Source: Halostagnicola sp. A-GB9-2 (lineage in GTDB: Archaea > Halobacteriota > Halobacteria > Halobacteriales > Natrialbaceae). From it: DNA of 64,000 nt. The position numbers and the translations under genes are program-made. The notes beneath the pieces were generated by a model, which was not told the DNA's origin, did no database searches, and saw nothing but the letters and a program-made list of their open reading frames with translations. The stretch is taken from NCBI RefSeq assembly GCF_030068615.1, contig NZ_JASJOC010000001.1, forward strand, positions 496,001 through 560,000, written 5' to 3'. Each line of letters opens with the position of its first letter. Positions within the stretch are counted from its first letter, which is position 1. This document shows, piece after piece, positions 35,719 through 44,928 of this stretch.

Positions 35719-36984
35719 TCACAGGAGCGCTTCGACCGAATCGGTTATCGCCGCGACGTCGACCCGCAAATCGTCCCCGACAGACTCACAGAGGTGATAC
35801 TCGTACTCAAGGCCGAGCGCGGCGGCGAGCATCCAGTAGGTCGGTTTGATCTTGGAGCCGAACAGTTCGACTACCGCACAATCGTTCGCGAACACGGAGT
35901 TGGCAAGGCCGGCCCCGTGCGGAGCAATAACGATATCCGCTTCGAGAAAGAGTCGGACTTGCTCGGCGAACGAGAGCGACGAGAGCGTGTAGCGTTCGAA
36001 CCCGCGGTTCGCGAGTGAATCGAGGAGTTCGTCTCGGTTGCGGACCCGTCGCCGGTCGGCATCCGCACGCGAGATGTACACCCGTCGACCGCGGCCCGCA
36101 GGGCGGGTCTCGATTTCGGAGCTGGTGTCGGAACGCTGCGAGGAAGTCGTTTCTCGAGCGGCGGACCGGAGCCACCGGCAGGCAGCCGGCGACGTGAGCT
36201 TGTACGACAGATCGTACGTGAACCGGTGGGCGTAGGTCGACCGGGGCTGCTCGAGAGAGCGAACCGAGGGCACGAGCAATCCTTCAATCGTCGTCGGCTC
36301 CCCGGTCCACGTTTCGACGCGTTCAGGTCCGTACCCGAAAAACGCGAGCGACTCGAGAACCCAACTCGACGCGTTATCCGGAACGAGAATCGTCGCGCGC
36401 TCGCCAGTCTGTTCTTCCCACCGCCGGAGTCCCTCGAGTCGCGGGAGTGCGGTCAACGTCCAGTGGGAGTAGCCGCCGAGACAGCCGTCGACGAGCGAGC
36501 ACACCGTCTGCAGACGACGCTCCCCCTCGCTCGGAGTCCCGAGCGATGATTGATCCCACAGCGCCCGCCTGAGCAGGGACGGGTCCGCCAACAGCGACTG
36601 CTCGAGTGTGTCGCGCCGACTGAGCGACGTCTCGAGGAGCAACGAGCCGTCCGGCCGAACGGATAAGGAGTCCCGCCCGATGAGTCGAGCCTTCGGCAGT
36701 CGGCAGACGAACGGTTGCCCGAGCGAAAACGAACCGGCCATCCGCTCGAGTTCCGAGGGTGCACTCGACGGAGCGTCGAGCGTGATTGACTCCTCGGAGC
36801 CGAACGCGAACACGTCGGCACCCGGCGTTCGAGCGAGCTCCGCGCGCCTGAGGTAGCTAATTCTGGTATCCAGTGCGAGTTTGCCCGCGAACAGCCTCGG
36901 CGCGGCCCCGGTTTCAATCCCGCGTTTGAGCAATTCGAGGACTCCGACGTCGCGAACTTTCTGTCGAACTCGTCGGAGCGGCAT
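35719..36984 (-). CDS. GT61-family (DUF563) glycosyltransferase
   Basis: The 421-residue protein has the GT61 C-terminal motif series: VYISRADADRRRVRNRDELL, then FAEQVRLFLEADIVIAPHGAGLANSVFA, and VVELFGSKIKPTYWMLAAALG. Before that, GGYSHWTLTALPRL and LVPDNASSWVLESLAFFGYG match the family. GT61 includes xylosyl- and GlcNAc-transferases; the donor here is unknown. The ATG at 36984 has a TATA-like CTTATC about 26 nt upstream, better than the GTG at 37077. Confidence 0.84.
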   Translation of the reverse strand: MPLRRVRQKVRDVGVLELLKRGIETGAAPRLFAGKLALDTRISYLRRAELARTPGADVFAFGSEESITLDAPSSAPSELERMAGSFSLGQPFVCRLPKARLIGRDSLSVRPDGSLLLETSLSRRDTLEQSLLADPSLLRRALWDQSSLGTPSEGERRLQTVCSLVDGCLGGYSHWTLTALPRLEGLRRWEEQTGERATILVPDNASSWVLESLAFFGYGPERVETWTGEPTTIEGLLVPSVRSLEQPRSTYAHRFTYDLSYKLTSPAACRWLRSAARETTSSQRSDTSSEIETRPAGRGRRVYISRADADRRRVRNRDELLDSLANRGFERYTLSSLSFAEQVRLFLEADIVIAPHGAGLANSVFANDCAVVELFGSKIKPTYWMLAAALGLEYEYHLCESVGDDLRVDVAAITDSVEALL

Positions 36985-37134
36985 ATGAATCGTTCCAAAA
37001 GCAGCGGATAAGTCGCTGACGGTTCGAGCCGGAATAGCTAACGGCTCAGATCGGAACCGTTGCCGGATCGGAGTCACTGCCGGTCCGACTCTAAATCACG
37101 GATTATTTAGTCGATCTCTCCGTACCCCAGATCA

Positions 37135-37890
37135 ATGACACTACTGGAGAGAACGCGATCCGTTCTCTCTTCCGGCGGAGTTCGCGGTCTCGTCTCGTCC
37201 GGACGAGCGTTTCTCTGTCATCACCCGCTTCTGGTTCGGGTGGTCGCGCGCGCCCGATTGGAGTACTACCGGTCGGTCGGCCCGTACGACGCCCTCGCGG
37301 ACCCGTTTACGCTCGTCTCAGTCGATCCAAACGAAATTTCGGTAGCCAACAGATCCATCGACAAGTACCTCGCGACAGGGGCCGTTCGAGGGGGCGACTG
37401 GGACCTTCAGACGACCCCCTACGAGGCGTCGATCAAGCACCGCTCGGTCGAGCAGCGGTACATCGACGGCAAGGCGTGGACTGAGACAGACGTCTACGGC
37501 GAACTGTGCCGCCGAATCGACGAGGAGGGCGAGGCCGACGGCTGCTTCTCGAGAGACGACCTCGAGCGTCGATACGAGCGGATCGACCGACTGTACGAGA
37601 GCATTCGAAATCGCGGGTACGATCCGACGAAGCAGTACGAGGGTGCCGACTCGAGAATAGCGTCGTCGCTCGATCAGGTCTGTGTGAGCATCGGGCGGGA
37701 CGGGGACCTCGTCTTTTGCGGCGGCGGGAACCACCGATTGTCGATCGCCAAAGTGCTAGAACTGGAGGCGGTACCGATTCGGGTCGTCGTTCGACACGCC
37801 CGGTGGCAGCAGCGACGTGATCACGTCGCACGGACCGGGGAGACCGAGTTATCGTCCCACCCGGACCTCAAGGACATCCGTCAGCGGTAG
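37135..37890 (+). CDS. ParB/sulfiredoxin-fold-like protein in the glycan cluster
   Basis: The 251-residue protein is not firmly recognised. Its C-terminal part has DGDLVFCGGGNHRLSIAKVL, resembling the G-x-H/R-R-l motif of ParB/sulfiredoxin-like domains, followed by VPIRVVVRHARWQ. The N-terminal part is basic, and the middle has charged helices. Proteins of this kind turn up next to glycosyltransferases and sulfotransferases in haloarchaeal surface-sugar clusters; what they do is unknown. Its 3' end overlaps the convergent gene by 10 bases. Confidence 0.66.
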   Translation: MTLLERTRSVLSSGGVRGLVSSGRAFLCHHPLLVRVVARARLEYYRSVGPYDALADPFTLVSVDPNEISVANRSIDKYLATGAVRGGDWDLQTTPYEASIKHRSVEQRYIDGKAWTETDVYGELCRRIDEEGEADGCFSRDDLERRYERIDRLYESIRNRGYDPTKQYEGADSRIASSLDQVCVSIGRDGDLVFCGGGNHRLSIAKVLELEAVPIRVVVRHARWQQRRDHVARTGETELSSHPDLKDIRQR

Positions 37891-38894
37891 CCGAACGCTC
37901 GAAGTTTCTCCTCGAGGTCCGCTTCGTCCACCGAATCGTACCGCTCCGGCGGATCGGACGTGATCGTCCGCCGTTCCCCGTCGTCGATCACCAGCCAGGG
38001 AACGAGACACAGTTCAGAAGTATGGAGGTAGATCGGGTGTTCGTACCGCTTCCGGAACAACGGGGGTACGCGATCGCCGATTAGTTCGCCGTGGTCGGCA
38101 GTGATAACTGTCTTCCCTTCGAGGTGTGACAGGAGTTCCTCGAGGCGCGCCAAAACGACGTCCAAATTTTCGTCGTACGCCTCCCTCACCTCTTCGTCAG
38201 TCACGTCGATACCGTCCATCGCGGGTGCCTGAATCGCCTGAATAGCCCTCGAATCGTCGTCCGGTTCGTCGCCTGGTTCGTCCCAATCGTCCATTCCTCG
38301 TTCGATAGTCATCCCTCTGACATCGACATCGCGCTCGATTTTATCCCGAAGCTCCTGCCCGGTAGATCCGATATAGGGGGCATGCGGTTGCATAAAGTGC
38401 ATAATGAGGCGTTTGTTCGGGTTTCGATCGAACGCTTGCTTCGACTCCTCGACGACGCCGCTCGGCGGAACCGTCTGGAGGTCTTCGTCCCAGTGGTCGA
38501 AACACGTGACAACCGAGTGAAACGTGTCGTCACCGGCCGCGGTATAATACGTGTTCGCGGTGACATAGACCGTATCGTGGAGGGTTCGTCCCGTAAAATT
38601 CCCTTCGATAAACTCGAGACTCGACGAGCCTCGAGAGACCCGGCGTTGGAGATCGCCGTCGACAGTATTGCGATCTTTGAACGCGTCGTACCGGCACGCG
38701 TCGAGGATGATCAAATTGTCCCAGTCTTCGCTCATCACGTCGGTCCCTTTCCCGTATCTGAGGCGAAAGATCGCGTTCGTGATCGCGTAGAAAAAGTACT
38801 GGGGGTTATCGGCGAAGAATTTTACGGATTTTCGACAGAGTCCGGTAAGCCCGTGACGATTGTAAACGTCAGCCGCATTGCGTAGGAGGCCCAT
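37881..38894 (-). CDS. alkaline-phosphatase/sulfatase-fold hydrolase
   Basis: The 337-residue enzyme has the N-terminal metal site NLIILDACRYDAF, a possible nucleophile in RGSSSLEF, and the later metal site VITADHGELIGD. The C-terminus ends LRAFGYR, the L-x-x-[LF]-G-Y motif common in sulfatase-like enzymes. No formylglycine-type C/S-x-P-x-R motif is visible, so sulfate ester hydrolysis is unproven; a phosphodiesterase or phosphotransferase is possible. The ATG at 38894 has a TATA-like TTTATACTG about 28 nt upstream. It is a likely paralogue of the next gene. Confidence 0.78.
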   Translation of the reverse strand: MGLLRNAADVYNRHGLTGLCRKSVKFFADNPQYFFYAITNAIFRLRYGKGTDVMSEDWDNLIILDACRYDAFKDRNTVDGDLQRRVSRGSSSLEFIEGNFTGRTLHDTVYVTANTYYTAAGDDTFHSVVTCFDHWDEDLQTVPPSGVVEESKQAFDRNPNKRLIMHFMQPHAPYIGSTGQELRDKIERDVDVRGMTIERGMDDWDEPGDEPDDDSRAIQAIQAPAMDGIDVTDEEVREAYDENLDVVLARLEELLSHLEGKTVITADHGELIGDRVPPLFRKRYEHPIYLHTSELCLVPWLVIDDGERRTITSDPPERYDSVDEADLEEKLRAFGYR

Positions 38895-39084
38895 GTACGC
38901 GAGGAGTGGCACTGATCAGTATAAAGTTCCTATGTACGCGGAAGAACAGGATTCGGGACGACACTTCATCCGCGAAAATCTCTATCTGCGAGAAGCGTGA
39001 CGACCGTCGCGGTCCGGGAACGAAGTTCGACGGTAGGGGTAGATCCGTACGCCACAGTTCGACGGGCAGGGGGAGTCGATACGC

Positions 39085-40077
39085 CTATAGGTACCCTAAC
39101 CCTTTCAATCGTTCCTCGGCCGAGGTCGTCCGGGACGGTAACTCCTCTCGGTCCGGTTCGTACGTTTCGGTATCGACGGCAGACGTTCTGATCCAGGGTA
39201 CCCGTCGAACACAGGGCAATGGACACCCGATAATATGCTTGTAAAACCCGTACTCGCCGAAGGCTTCCCCGTGGTCGGCAGTGATAACGACTCGGTCCAT
39301 GTCGGTACTCTCGAGCAGTAATTCCACGTCATCGAGAACGTACCGAAGGTTCTCTAGGTACAGTTCCCACACTGTTTCGCGAGAGACGTTTCCGGCTTTG
39401 AGGTCGTCGAACGGTTTCTCCAGTCCCTCGTCGGCGAGCGGAAACGGATTGTGGGGGTACATATAGTGGACGATCAGTTTTTCCGGATCTCGAGATCTGG
39501 CGGTGGAGATCGCTCTATCAGTGGTAAACCGAGGAGGCTTGCGGTTGAAATCGCCCGCTTGCTCGTATTTCCACAACTCCTCGAGGTGATCGAAATCGTC
39601 GTCGTCGACGACGTCGTAATCCGTCGGGCCGAACGGAATAGCGTCCCGAACCGGCGGATGGTCCTTTCGTTCGAACACCGACTCAGTATACGGGTTCCCG
39701 GTGATATACGACGTCTCGGCTATGTCGTCCTCATGTTCTCTGGTGAACGTAAGCGGCATCCATTCGAAGGATGTACTGCCGACAGATCGGATCGAATCGA
39801 CCGATTCGATGAACTCGTATTCGGGCGCAACCTCCTCGATCGCATCGACCCTGCACGCGTCCAGTATGACCAGCATATCCCACTCGCGATCGTAGACGTT
39901 CGTTCCGATCGGCACTCGAGAAGAGATTTCTAAGAGGAAAGAAACGTACACAAAATACATGCTCCGAATGATCCGTTTTACAAACGGTCCATCGTCGGAA
40001 CGGAGATGATCCACGCTTTCTCGCACCCACTGGGAGAAACTGACGGGCATAGGAGCAGGTTGAGATTCGACTGGCAT
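39085..40077 (-). CDS. alkaline-phosphatase/sulfatase-fold hydrolase, second copy
   Basis: The 330-residue enzyme shares the layout of the gene at 37881-38894: DMLVILDACRVDAIEEV, the putative nucleophile region VGSTSFEWMP, HYMYPHNPF, VVITADHGEAFGEYG and the end LKGLGYL. It has no formylglycine motif. The start at 40077 (MPVESQ) is preferred because a TATA-like CATAAACTAA lies about 25 nt upstream. It is likely involved in modifying or moving a phosphorylated or sulfated group of the surface glycan; that is inference. Confidence 0.78.
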   Translation of the reverse strand: MPVESQPAPMPVSFSQWVRESVDHLRSDDGPFVKRIIRSMYFVYVSFLLEISSRVPIGTNVYDREWDMLVILDACRVDAIEEVAPEYEFIESVDSIRSVGSTSFEWMPLTFTREHEDDIAETSYITGNPYTESVFERKDHPPVRDAIPFGPTDYDVVDDDDFDHLEELWKYEQAGDFNRKPPRFTTDRAISTARSRDPEKLIVHYMYPHNPFPLADEGLEKPFDDLKAGNVSRETVWELYLENLRYVLDDVELLLESTDMDRVVITADHGEAFGEYGFYKHIIGCPLPCVRRVPWIRTSAVDTETYEPDREELPSRTTSAEERLKGLGYL

Positions 40078-40295
40078 GTCTTTTTTGATTAGTTTATGCC
40101 GTTTGGGGGACGCTAATCCCGTTTTACGCACGGCTACGCCGTTAAACCCCGCCGAGTCTTGAGTCGCCCTCGACGAACGGCGAATACGCGACGAGGAGCC
40201 GAATTGAGCGTCGGTGCGGAGACGGCGACGACTCGTCGGGCGTTTAGAGACTGTGGACCATCACGTTTTAGACGGAGAACTGAATACTAACGGTG

Positions 40296-41783
40296 ATGAA
40301 CGTACTCGTGGTCGTCGTCGATGCCCTTCGAACGGATCGGGTGGGTGCCTACGGCGGGCGTCCGGTGACGCCCACCATCGACGAGCTTGCCGCTTCCGGG
40401 ACGCGCTTCGAGCGGGCCTACAGCACGATCAATGCGACCGACCCCGCGTTGACATCGCTACAGACCGGCCGACTTCCGCGAACACACGGCGTCGTCAATC
40501 ACGGATCACACGTCACGGACGCGGAAAAGCGAGCGATCGAAGGGACACCGACGCTTCCGGTCGCCCTCGAGGAACGGGGATACGATACGGGCGCGTTCGG
40601 TCGCCCCCTCGGTCGCTGGCATCGACGGGGCTTCGATCGCTATCCAGAGCTGTCCTCGGCCCACTGGCGTCTCAAGTCCCTCGAGAAGTCAGCGAGCAGT
40701 TTGCTGTACGGAATTCACCCCGCCATCGGAGATACGATATCGAGGACGTACAACGCCCTCACCGGTCGAACGGGAAGCGACGACGAGGACGGCGTGGTCA
40801 AGCAGTTTACTGACTTTCTCGACGACGCTGAGGAGTTCTACTCGCTCGTCCACCTGATGGACACGCACACGCCCTACGACGTGGACGACGACCTCGTCGA
40901 GCGCTATCTCGAGGAATATGACTACGAGAACAGGCCGCTCTCGGAGGTTGCGTCGGAGTTCCCGACGGGCTCGATCACCGCGAACAGTCTCACCCCCGGC
41001 GGCGTCGTCAATCAGGACAACGAACGGTGGGAGGACCACGATGTCGGCGTCGGCACCGCGCTCGCCCGAGCCCAGTACGACGCGGCGGCGACCGAAGCCG
41101 ATCGAACCATCGACGGCCTTCTCGAGGCCCTCGAGACCCGTGAACTGCTCGAAGAGACCCTCGTCGTCGTCCTCGCGGATCACGGAGAGTCACTCGGCGA
41201 ACACGACATCTACTTCGAACACCACGGGCTCTACGAATCGACCGCTCGGATTCCGCTCATTGTTCGGCCACCCGGCGAGAGCGCCGAGCAGTCCGACGAA
41301 CTCGTGAGTATCACCGATGTCGCACCCACGGTTCTCGACATCCTCGATGGTCACGACAATCGCGAGGAATCCGCGTTCGACACCGACGGACAGTCCCTTC
41401 GACCGCTTCTCGAGGACGAAGCGGGCTGGGAGAGTCGGGATTCGCTGTTGCTCGAGGAGGCGAACACCCAGCGATTCAGGGGCGTCAGAACCGACCGGTG
41501 GAAGTACCTCGAGGCGGTCGATGGGGATCCGACCTGTCGGTACTGCGAACGGCCCCACGGCGCGAGCGAGCAGTTGTACGACCTCGAAGGAGATCCCGAG
41601 GAGACGGACGATCTCGTCGACGAGCGCCCCCAGAAGGCGGCCGAACTTCGAGACGAGTTAGCCGCCTCGCTCTCGGCTCACGAAGCGCGATCCGAAACGT
41701 CGGACGGTTCGGACGGCAAGGGGGTAGAGTATGACGACGAGGAAGAAGTGCTGGACCGGCTCGAGTCGCTCGGCTATAGATAA
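40296..41783 (+). CDS. sulfatase-family (alkaline phosphatase superfamily) enzyme with Thr at the nucleophile position
   Basis: The 495-residue protein has the whole sulfatase-fold layout: VLVVVVDALRTDRVGAYG, PTIDELAASGTRFERAYST, then NATDPALTSLQTGRLPRTHGV where sulfatases have C-x-P-S-R, then LVVVLADHGESLGEHDIYFEHHGLYE and a C-terminal ETDDLVDERP...ESLGYR. The nucleophile site reads Thr-Asp-Pro-Ala-Leu, with Thr instead of Cys/Ser, so no formylglycine can form; Thr is used by phosphoglycerol- and phosphoethanolamine-transferases. The ATG at 40296 is preferred to the GTG at 40293. Confidence 0.84.
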   Translation: MNVLVVVVDALRTDRVGAYGGRPVTPTIDELAASGTRFERAYSTINATDPALTSLQTGRLPRTHGVVNHGSHVTDAEKRAIEGTPTLPVALEERGYDTGAFGRPLGRWHRRGFDRYPELSSAHWRLKSLEKSASSLLYGIHPAIGDTISRTYNALTGRTGSDDEDGVVKQFTDFLDDAEEFYSLVHLMDTHTPYDVDDDLVERYLEEYDYENRPLSEVASEFPTGSITANSLTPGGVVNQDNERWEDHDVGVGTALARAQYDAAATEADRTIDGLLEALETRELLEETLVVVLADHGESLGEHDIYFEHHGLYESTARIPLIVRPPGESAEQSDELVSITDVAPTVLDILDGHDNREESAFDTDGQSLRPLLEDEAGWESRDSLLLEEANTQRFRGVRTDRWKYLEAVDGDPTCRYCERPHGASEQLYDLEGDPEETDDLVDERPQKAAELRDELAASLSAHEARSETSDGSDGKGVEYDDEEEVLDRLESLGYR

Positions 41784-41898
41784 TTCGCCCGCTCCGGAAT
41801 TGCTTCGAGGCTCTCTCGAGGTGAATTATCTCTTGAACGGACACGATCCTGTCGAAGTAACCGAAAGTATTTGTCTTCACGTAGTGACCGTTTTCGAT

Positions 41899-42639
41899 AT
41901 GCAGGCTGTCGTCCTCGCCGCAGGCAAAGGTACACGCCTTCGGCCACTCACAGAAGACAAGCCGAAGGTCCTCGTAGAGGTCAACGACAAACCGCTCATC
42001 GAGGACGTCTTCGACAATCTCCTCGAGATCGGCGTCGACGAGTTCGTCGTCGTCGTCGGCTACATGAAAGAGAAGATCATCGAGCGCTACGGCGACGAGT
42101 ATCAGGGCGTGCCGATCACCTACGCGCACCAGCGCGAACAGCTCGGCCTCGCCCACGCGATTTTGCAGGCCGAACCCCACATCGACAACGATTTCGTCCT
42201 GATGCTCGGCGACAACATTTTCCGCGGGAACCTCGGCGACGTGATCAACCGTCAGCGCGAGGACCGCGCCGACGCCGCGTTCCTCGTCGAAGAGGTGCCG
42301 TGGGAAGAGGCCTCCCGATACGGCGTCCTCGATACGAACGAGTACGGCGAGGTCGTCGAAGTCATGGAAAAGCCCGATGAGCCGCCGTCGAATCTCGTGA
42401 TGACCGGCTTTTACACGTTCACACCGGCGATCTTCCACGCCTGTCACCTCGTCCAGCCATCCGATCGCGGCGAGTACGAACTCCCGGACGCGATCGACCT
42501 GTTGATCCAGTCCGGCCGGACTATCGACGCGCTTCGAATGGACGGCTGGCGTATCGATGTCGGCTATCCCGAAGACCGCGACCGAGCCGAAGAACGGATC
42601 GCGGATGATTCGGGCGTTATCGCCGAGGGCACCGACTAA
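41899..42639 (+). CDS. aglF: sugar-1-phosphate nucleotidylyltransferase, AglF-like
   Basis: The 246-residue enzyme begins QAVVLAAGKGTRLRPLTEDKPKVL (the nucleotidyltransferase signature) and has LGDNIFRGNLGDV, EKPDEPPSNLVMTGFYTFTPAIF and GWRIDVGYPED. It matches haloarchaeal AglF, a glucose-1-phosphate uridylyltransferase that supplies UDP-glucose for the glycan. The sugar and nucleotide specificity is inferred from the context. The ATG at 41899 starts right at the signature. Confidence 0.87.
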   Translation: MQAVVLAAGKGTRLRPLTEDKPKVLVEVNDKPLIEDVFDNLLEIGVDEFVVVVGYMKEKIIERYGDEYQGVPITYAHQREQLGLAHAILQAEPHIDNDFVLMLGDNIFRGNLGDVINRQREDRADAAFLVEEVPWEEASRYGVLDTNEYGEVVEVMEKPDEPPSNLVMTGFYTFTPAIFHACHLVQPSDRGEYELPDAIDLLIQSGRTIDALRMDGWRIDVGYPEDRDRAEERIADDSGVIAEGTD

Positions 42640-42760
42640 GACCGCGAGACCAAGCGGAGAGACTCCGTTTGAAACGTCGACTCTGTGTTCCAGCTCGATT
42701 CATCTCAAAATCTGGCATGGTCCGTAAGCGACTAACCACCCCTACTCATCTAGGGCGAGT

Positions 42761-43744
42761 ATGAACGTTCTCGTCACCGGTGGGGCGGGCTTTATCGGCT
42801 CTCATATCGCTCACCGGCTGGTATCGCACGGACATACCGTCGTCGTCCTCGACGTGTTAGATCCGTACTATAACCCGGCGATCAAGGAGCGAAACCTCGA
42901 GCTGTGCCGCGAGGAAGGCGGCGACCGATTTACGTTCGTCAACGGCTCGATCACCGACGAAGCGCTCGTCAACGAGGTCGTCTCCGAGCACGATATCGAG
43001 TTTATCTACCACCAGGCCGCACAGGCGGGCGTCAGGACGAGCGTCGAGAATCCAAAGAAACCCCACGAGATCAACACGACCGGTCTCCTCAACCTCCTCC
43101 TCGCGGCCGACGAACACGGGGTAAAACGGCTCGTCAATGCCTCCTCCTCGTCGGTCTACGGCGAGGTCGAGTACCTTCCCTACGATGAGGAACACCAGAA
43201 CGTTCCACAGAGCCCCTACGGCGTTACCAAACTCACGGCAGAACACTACTGTCGCATCTGGAACGACCTCTACGACGTAAACACCGTCTCCCTTCGCTAT
43301 TTCACGGTCTACGGGCCGCGAATGCGACCCAACATGGCGATCACGAACTTCACCTCGAGATGTCTCAACGGTCACCCACCGGTCATCTACGGCGACGGAC
43401 AGCAAACGCGCGACTTCACCTACATCGACGACATCGTCGACGCAAATCTCTCCCTACTCGAGACCGAGGCGGCCGACGGCGAGGTGATGAACGTTGGCTC
43501 GACGGGAACGATCACGATCGAAGCCCTCGCGGAGCACGTTATCGACCAGACGGGTGCGGATGTCGGCATCGAGTACACCGAGCCGAAAGAGGCCGACGCG
43601 CGACACACCCACGCCGAGGTTTCGAAGGCCAACGAACTGATCGACTACGAGCCCTCGACGGAGATTCGTGACGGCGTCGGTCAGTTTGTCGAGTGGTACC
43701 GAGCGAACCGCGAGTGGTACGAACCGTTAGTGCTCGATTCCTGA
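42761..43744 (+). CDS. NAD-dependent nucleotide-sugar epimerase/dehydratase
   Basis: The 327-residue extended SDR enzyme has the NAD loop GGAGFIGSH (residues 7-15), the active-site NASSSSVYGE and YGVTK (Tyr/Lys), RYFTVYGPRMRPNMAI and DGQQTRDFTYIDD. It is closest in look to UDP-glucose/UDP-glucuronate 4-epimerases. Standing after AglF, it probably converts the UDP-sugar made there. The product sugar is unknown. Confidence 0.88.
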   Translation: MNVLVTGGAGFIGSHIAHRLVSHGHTVVVLDVLDPYYNPAIKERNLELCREEGGDRFTFVNGSITDEALVNEVVSEHDIEFIYHQAAQAGVRTSVENPKKPHEINTTGLLNLLLAADEHGVKRLVNASSSSVYGEVEYLPYDEEHQNVPQSPYGVTKLTAEHYCRIWNDLYDVNTVSLRYFTVYGPRMRPNMAITNFTSRCLNGHPPVIYGDGQQTRDFTYIDDIVDANLSLLETEAADGEVMNVGSTGTITIEALAEHVIDQTGADVGIEYTEPKEADARHTHAEVSKANELIDYEPSTEIRDGVGQFVEWYRANREWYEPLVLDS

Positions 43745-43781
43745 AGCCGCGCGCCCTCTTTTTGGAGCGGTCGTCATCGAG

Positions 43782-44507
43782 CTACTCGAGCGTTGCTTCG
43801 GTCACTCGAATCCGTCCGCGGGTGCCGTCCCACTCGGTCTCGTACTCGAGGTCGATGCGTCGATCCATGTGCGGACCGTCGACGACCAGCGTTTCGAACT
43901 CGCCACCCTCGCCGAGCAGGTGAACGCCGTACTCGTCGTTGAGTTCCGCGAGGTCCTCGAGCGCGTCCTCGTCCAGCGTCCGTCCCAGCCACGATTCGTC
44001 GAGGCCGTGGGCCGCGACCTGAATGATCACGATTTCGAATCCCGCCTCGAGCATCGTCTCACCAAGTTCTCTGGGATCCTTCTGCCAGAGCGGGGCGAAG
44101 AGATCACAGTCGAGTCGGTCGCACATCCCTTCGATACGGCTCGTCTGGTACTCGCTCTCGACCGCGCCCGCGGTGAGTCCCGCGATTCCACCGTCGAGTT
44201 CGGGCTCGAGGTCCTCGAGTGCGGCTTCGAGTGGCTCGAGTTCGTCGTCGCCCTGCTCGCCCGAATCCTCGGCGGAACTCGCATCGAAATCGTCCGGTTC
44301 GACGTCGACCAGCGGGATGTCGACGCTTTCGGCTGCGAGTGTCGCGAGGTCCGTTTCGGGGACGTGGTACATGTACGAGTCGCCCGTCGGATGGACGGTC
44401 ACCAACCGTTCGACCGCCAATCCGTGCTCTAACGCTTGATACAGCGCCCACGAGGAGTCCTTTCCGCCGGAAAAGAGGCTGATCCACGCGCCAGCTTGGT
44501 CGCTCAT
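43782..44507 (-). CDS. dph6: diphthine--ammonia ligase (Dph6 family ATP pyrophosphatase)
   Basis: The 241-residue protein has the PP-loop SGGKDSS (residues 13-19) and the family segments GAVESEYQTSRIEGMCDRL, LWQKDPRELGETMLEAGFEIVIIQVAAHGL and YGVHLLGEGGEFETLVVDGP. Dph6 amidates diphthine to diphthamide on elongation factor 2. A hydrophilic acidic insert (about 75-100, DDFDASSAEDSGEQGDDELE) is unlike many relatives and probably a halophilic addition. It is convergent with the epimerase gene. Confidence 0.9.
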   Translation of the reverse strand: MSDQAGAWISLFSGGKDSSWALYQALEHGLAVERLVTVHPTGDSYMYHVPETDLATLAAESVDIPLVDVEPDDFDASSAEDSGEQGDDELEPLEAALEDLEPELDGGIAGLTAGAVESEYQTSRIEGMCDRLDCDLFAPLWQKDPRELGETMLEAGFEIVIIQVAAHGLDESWLGRTLDEDALEDLAELNDEYGVHLLGEGGEFETLVVDGPHMDRRIDLEYETEWDGTRGRIRVTEATLE

Positions 44508-44540
44508 GCGCTACGGTACGTCGCCGGGAATAAATGGATG

Positions 44541-44604
44541 CCGAGTGCGAGTGCGCGTCGGCGCGGACCCTACCGAGTGCGAGTGCGCGTCAGCGCGGAT
44601 CCTA
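44541..44604. repeat. two tandem 32-bp repeats upstream of dph6
   Basis: Copies 44541-44572 and 44573-44604 begin CCGAGTGCGAGTGCGCGTC and differ at two positions. They lie 34-97 bp upstream of the dph6 start and immediately left of the TnpB element end. They could be a promoter duplication or a trace of the insertion. Confidence 0.8.
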
Positions 44605-44731
44605 CCTAATTCAGCGAGAGAGTCCCCGCCGTTTACGGCGTCCTCAGAACGCAAGCGTTCTGATGGGCATCGCAAACCTTCGGTTTGCTCAACGGGCGTG
44701 AATCGCGTCACTCGACTACGCGAACCACCGG

Positions 44732-44872
44732 TTACTCCCCGGCCGGAGTCTCCAAGTCGTCGGCGGCGTGGATCAACATCCCACGCCACGTCAGGCCGTG
44801 TTCGTTTTTCACGCGTTTGATGCGCTCATACTGTTCGTCGTCAGGGACTTCGATGTTAACGTGGTTCGACAC
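44732..44872 (-). CDS. small protein gene associated with haloarchaeal TnpB elements
   Basis: The 46-residue protein starts with GTG at 44872 (SNHVNIEVPDDEQYERIKRV) and continues NEHGLTWRGMLIHAADDLE. It is divergent from tnpB, with 56 bp between starts, and inside the element. Such short proteins with a strand-helix-helix look next to haloarchaeal IS1341-type tnpB genes are a pattern I recognise; a ribbon-helix-helix-like repressor is possible but unproven. Confidence 0.68.
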   Translation of the reverse strand: MSNHVNIEVPDDEQYERIKRVKNEHGLTWRGMLIHAADDLETPAGE

Positions 44873-44928
44873 ACTATCTACGAGAATACGTAGGTTTATG
44901 TTAGCTTCGTTCGTACACAGAGGTAGCG

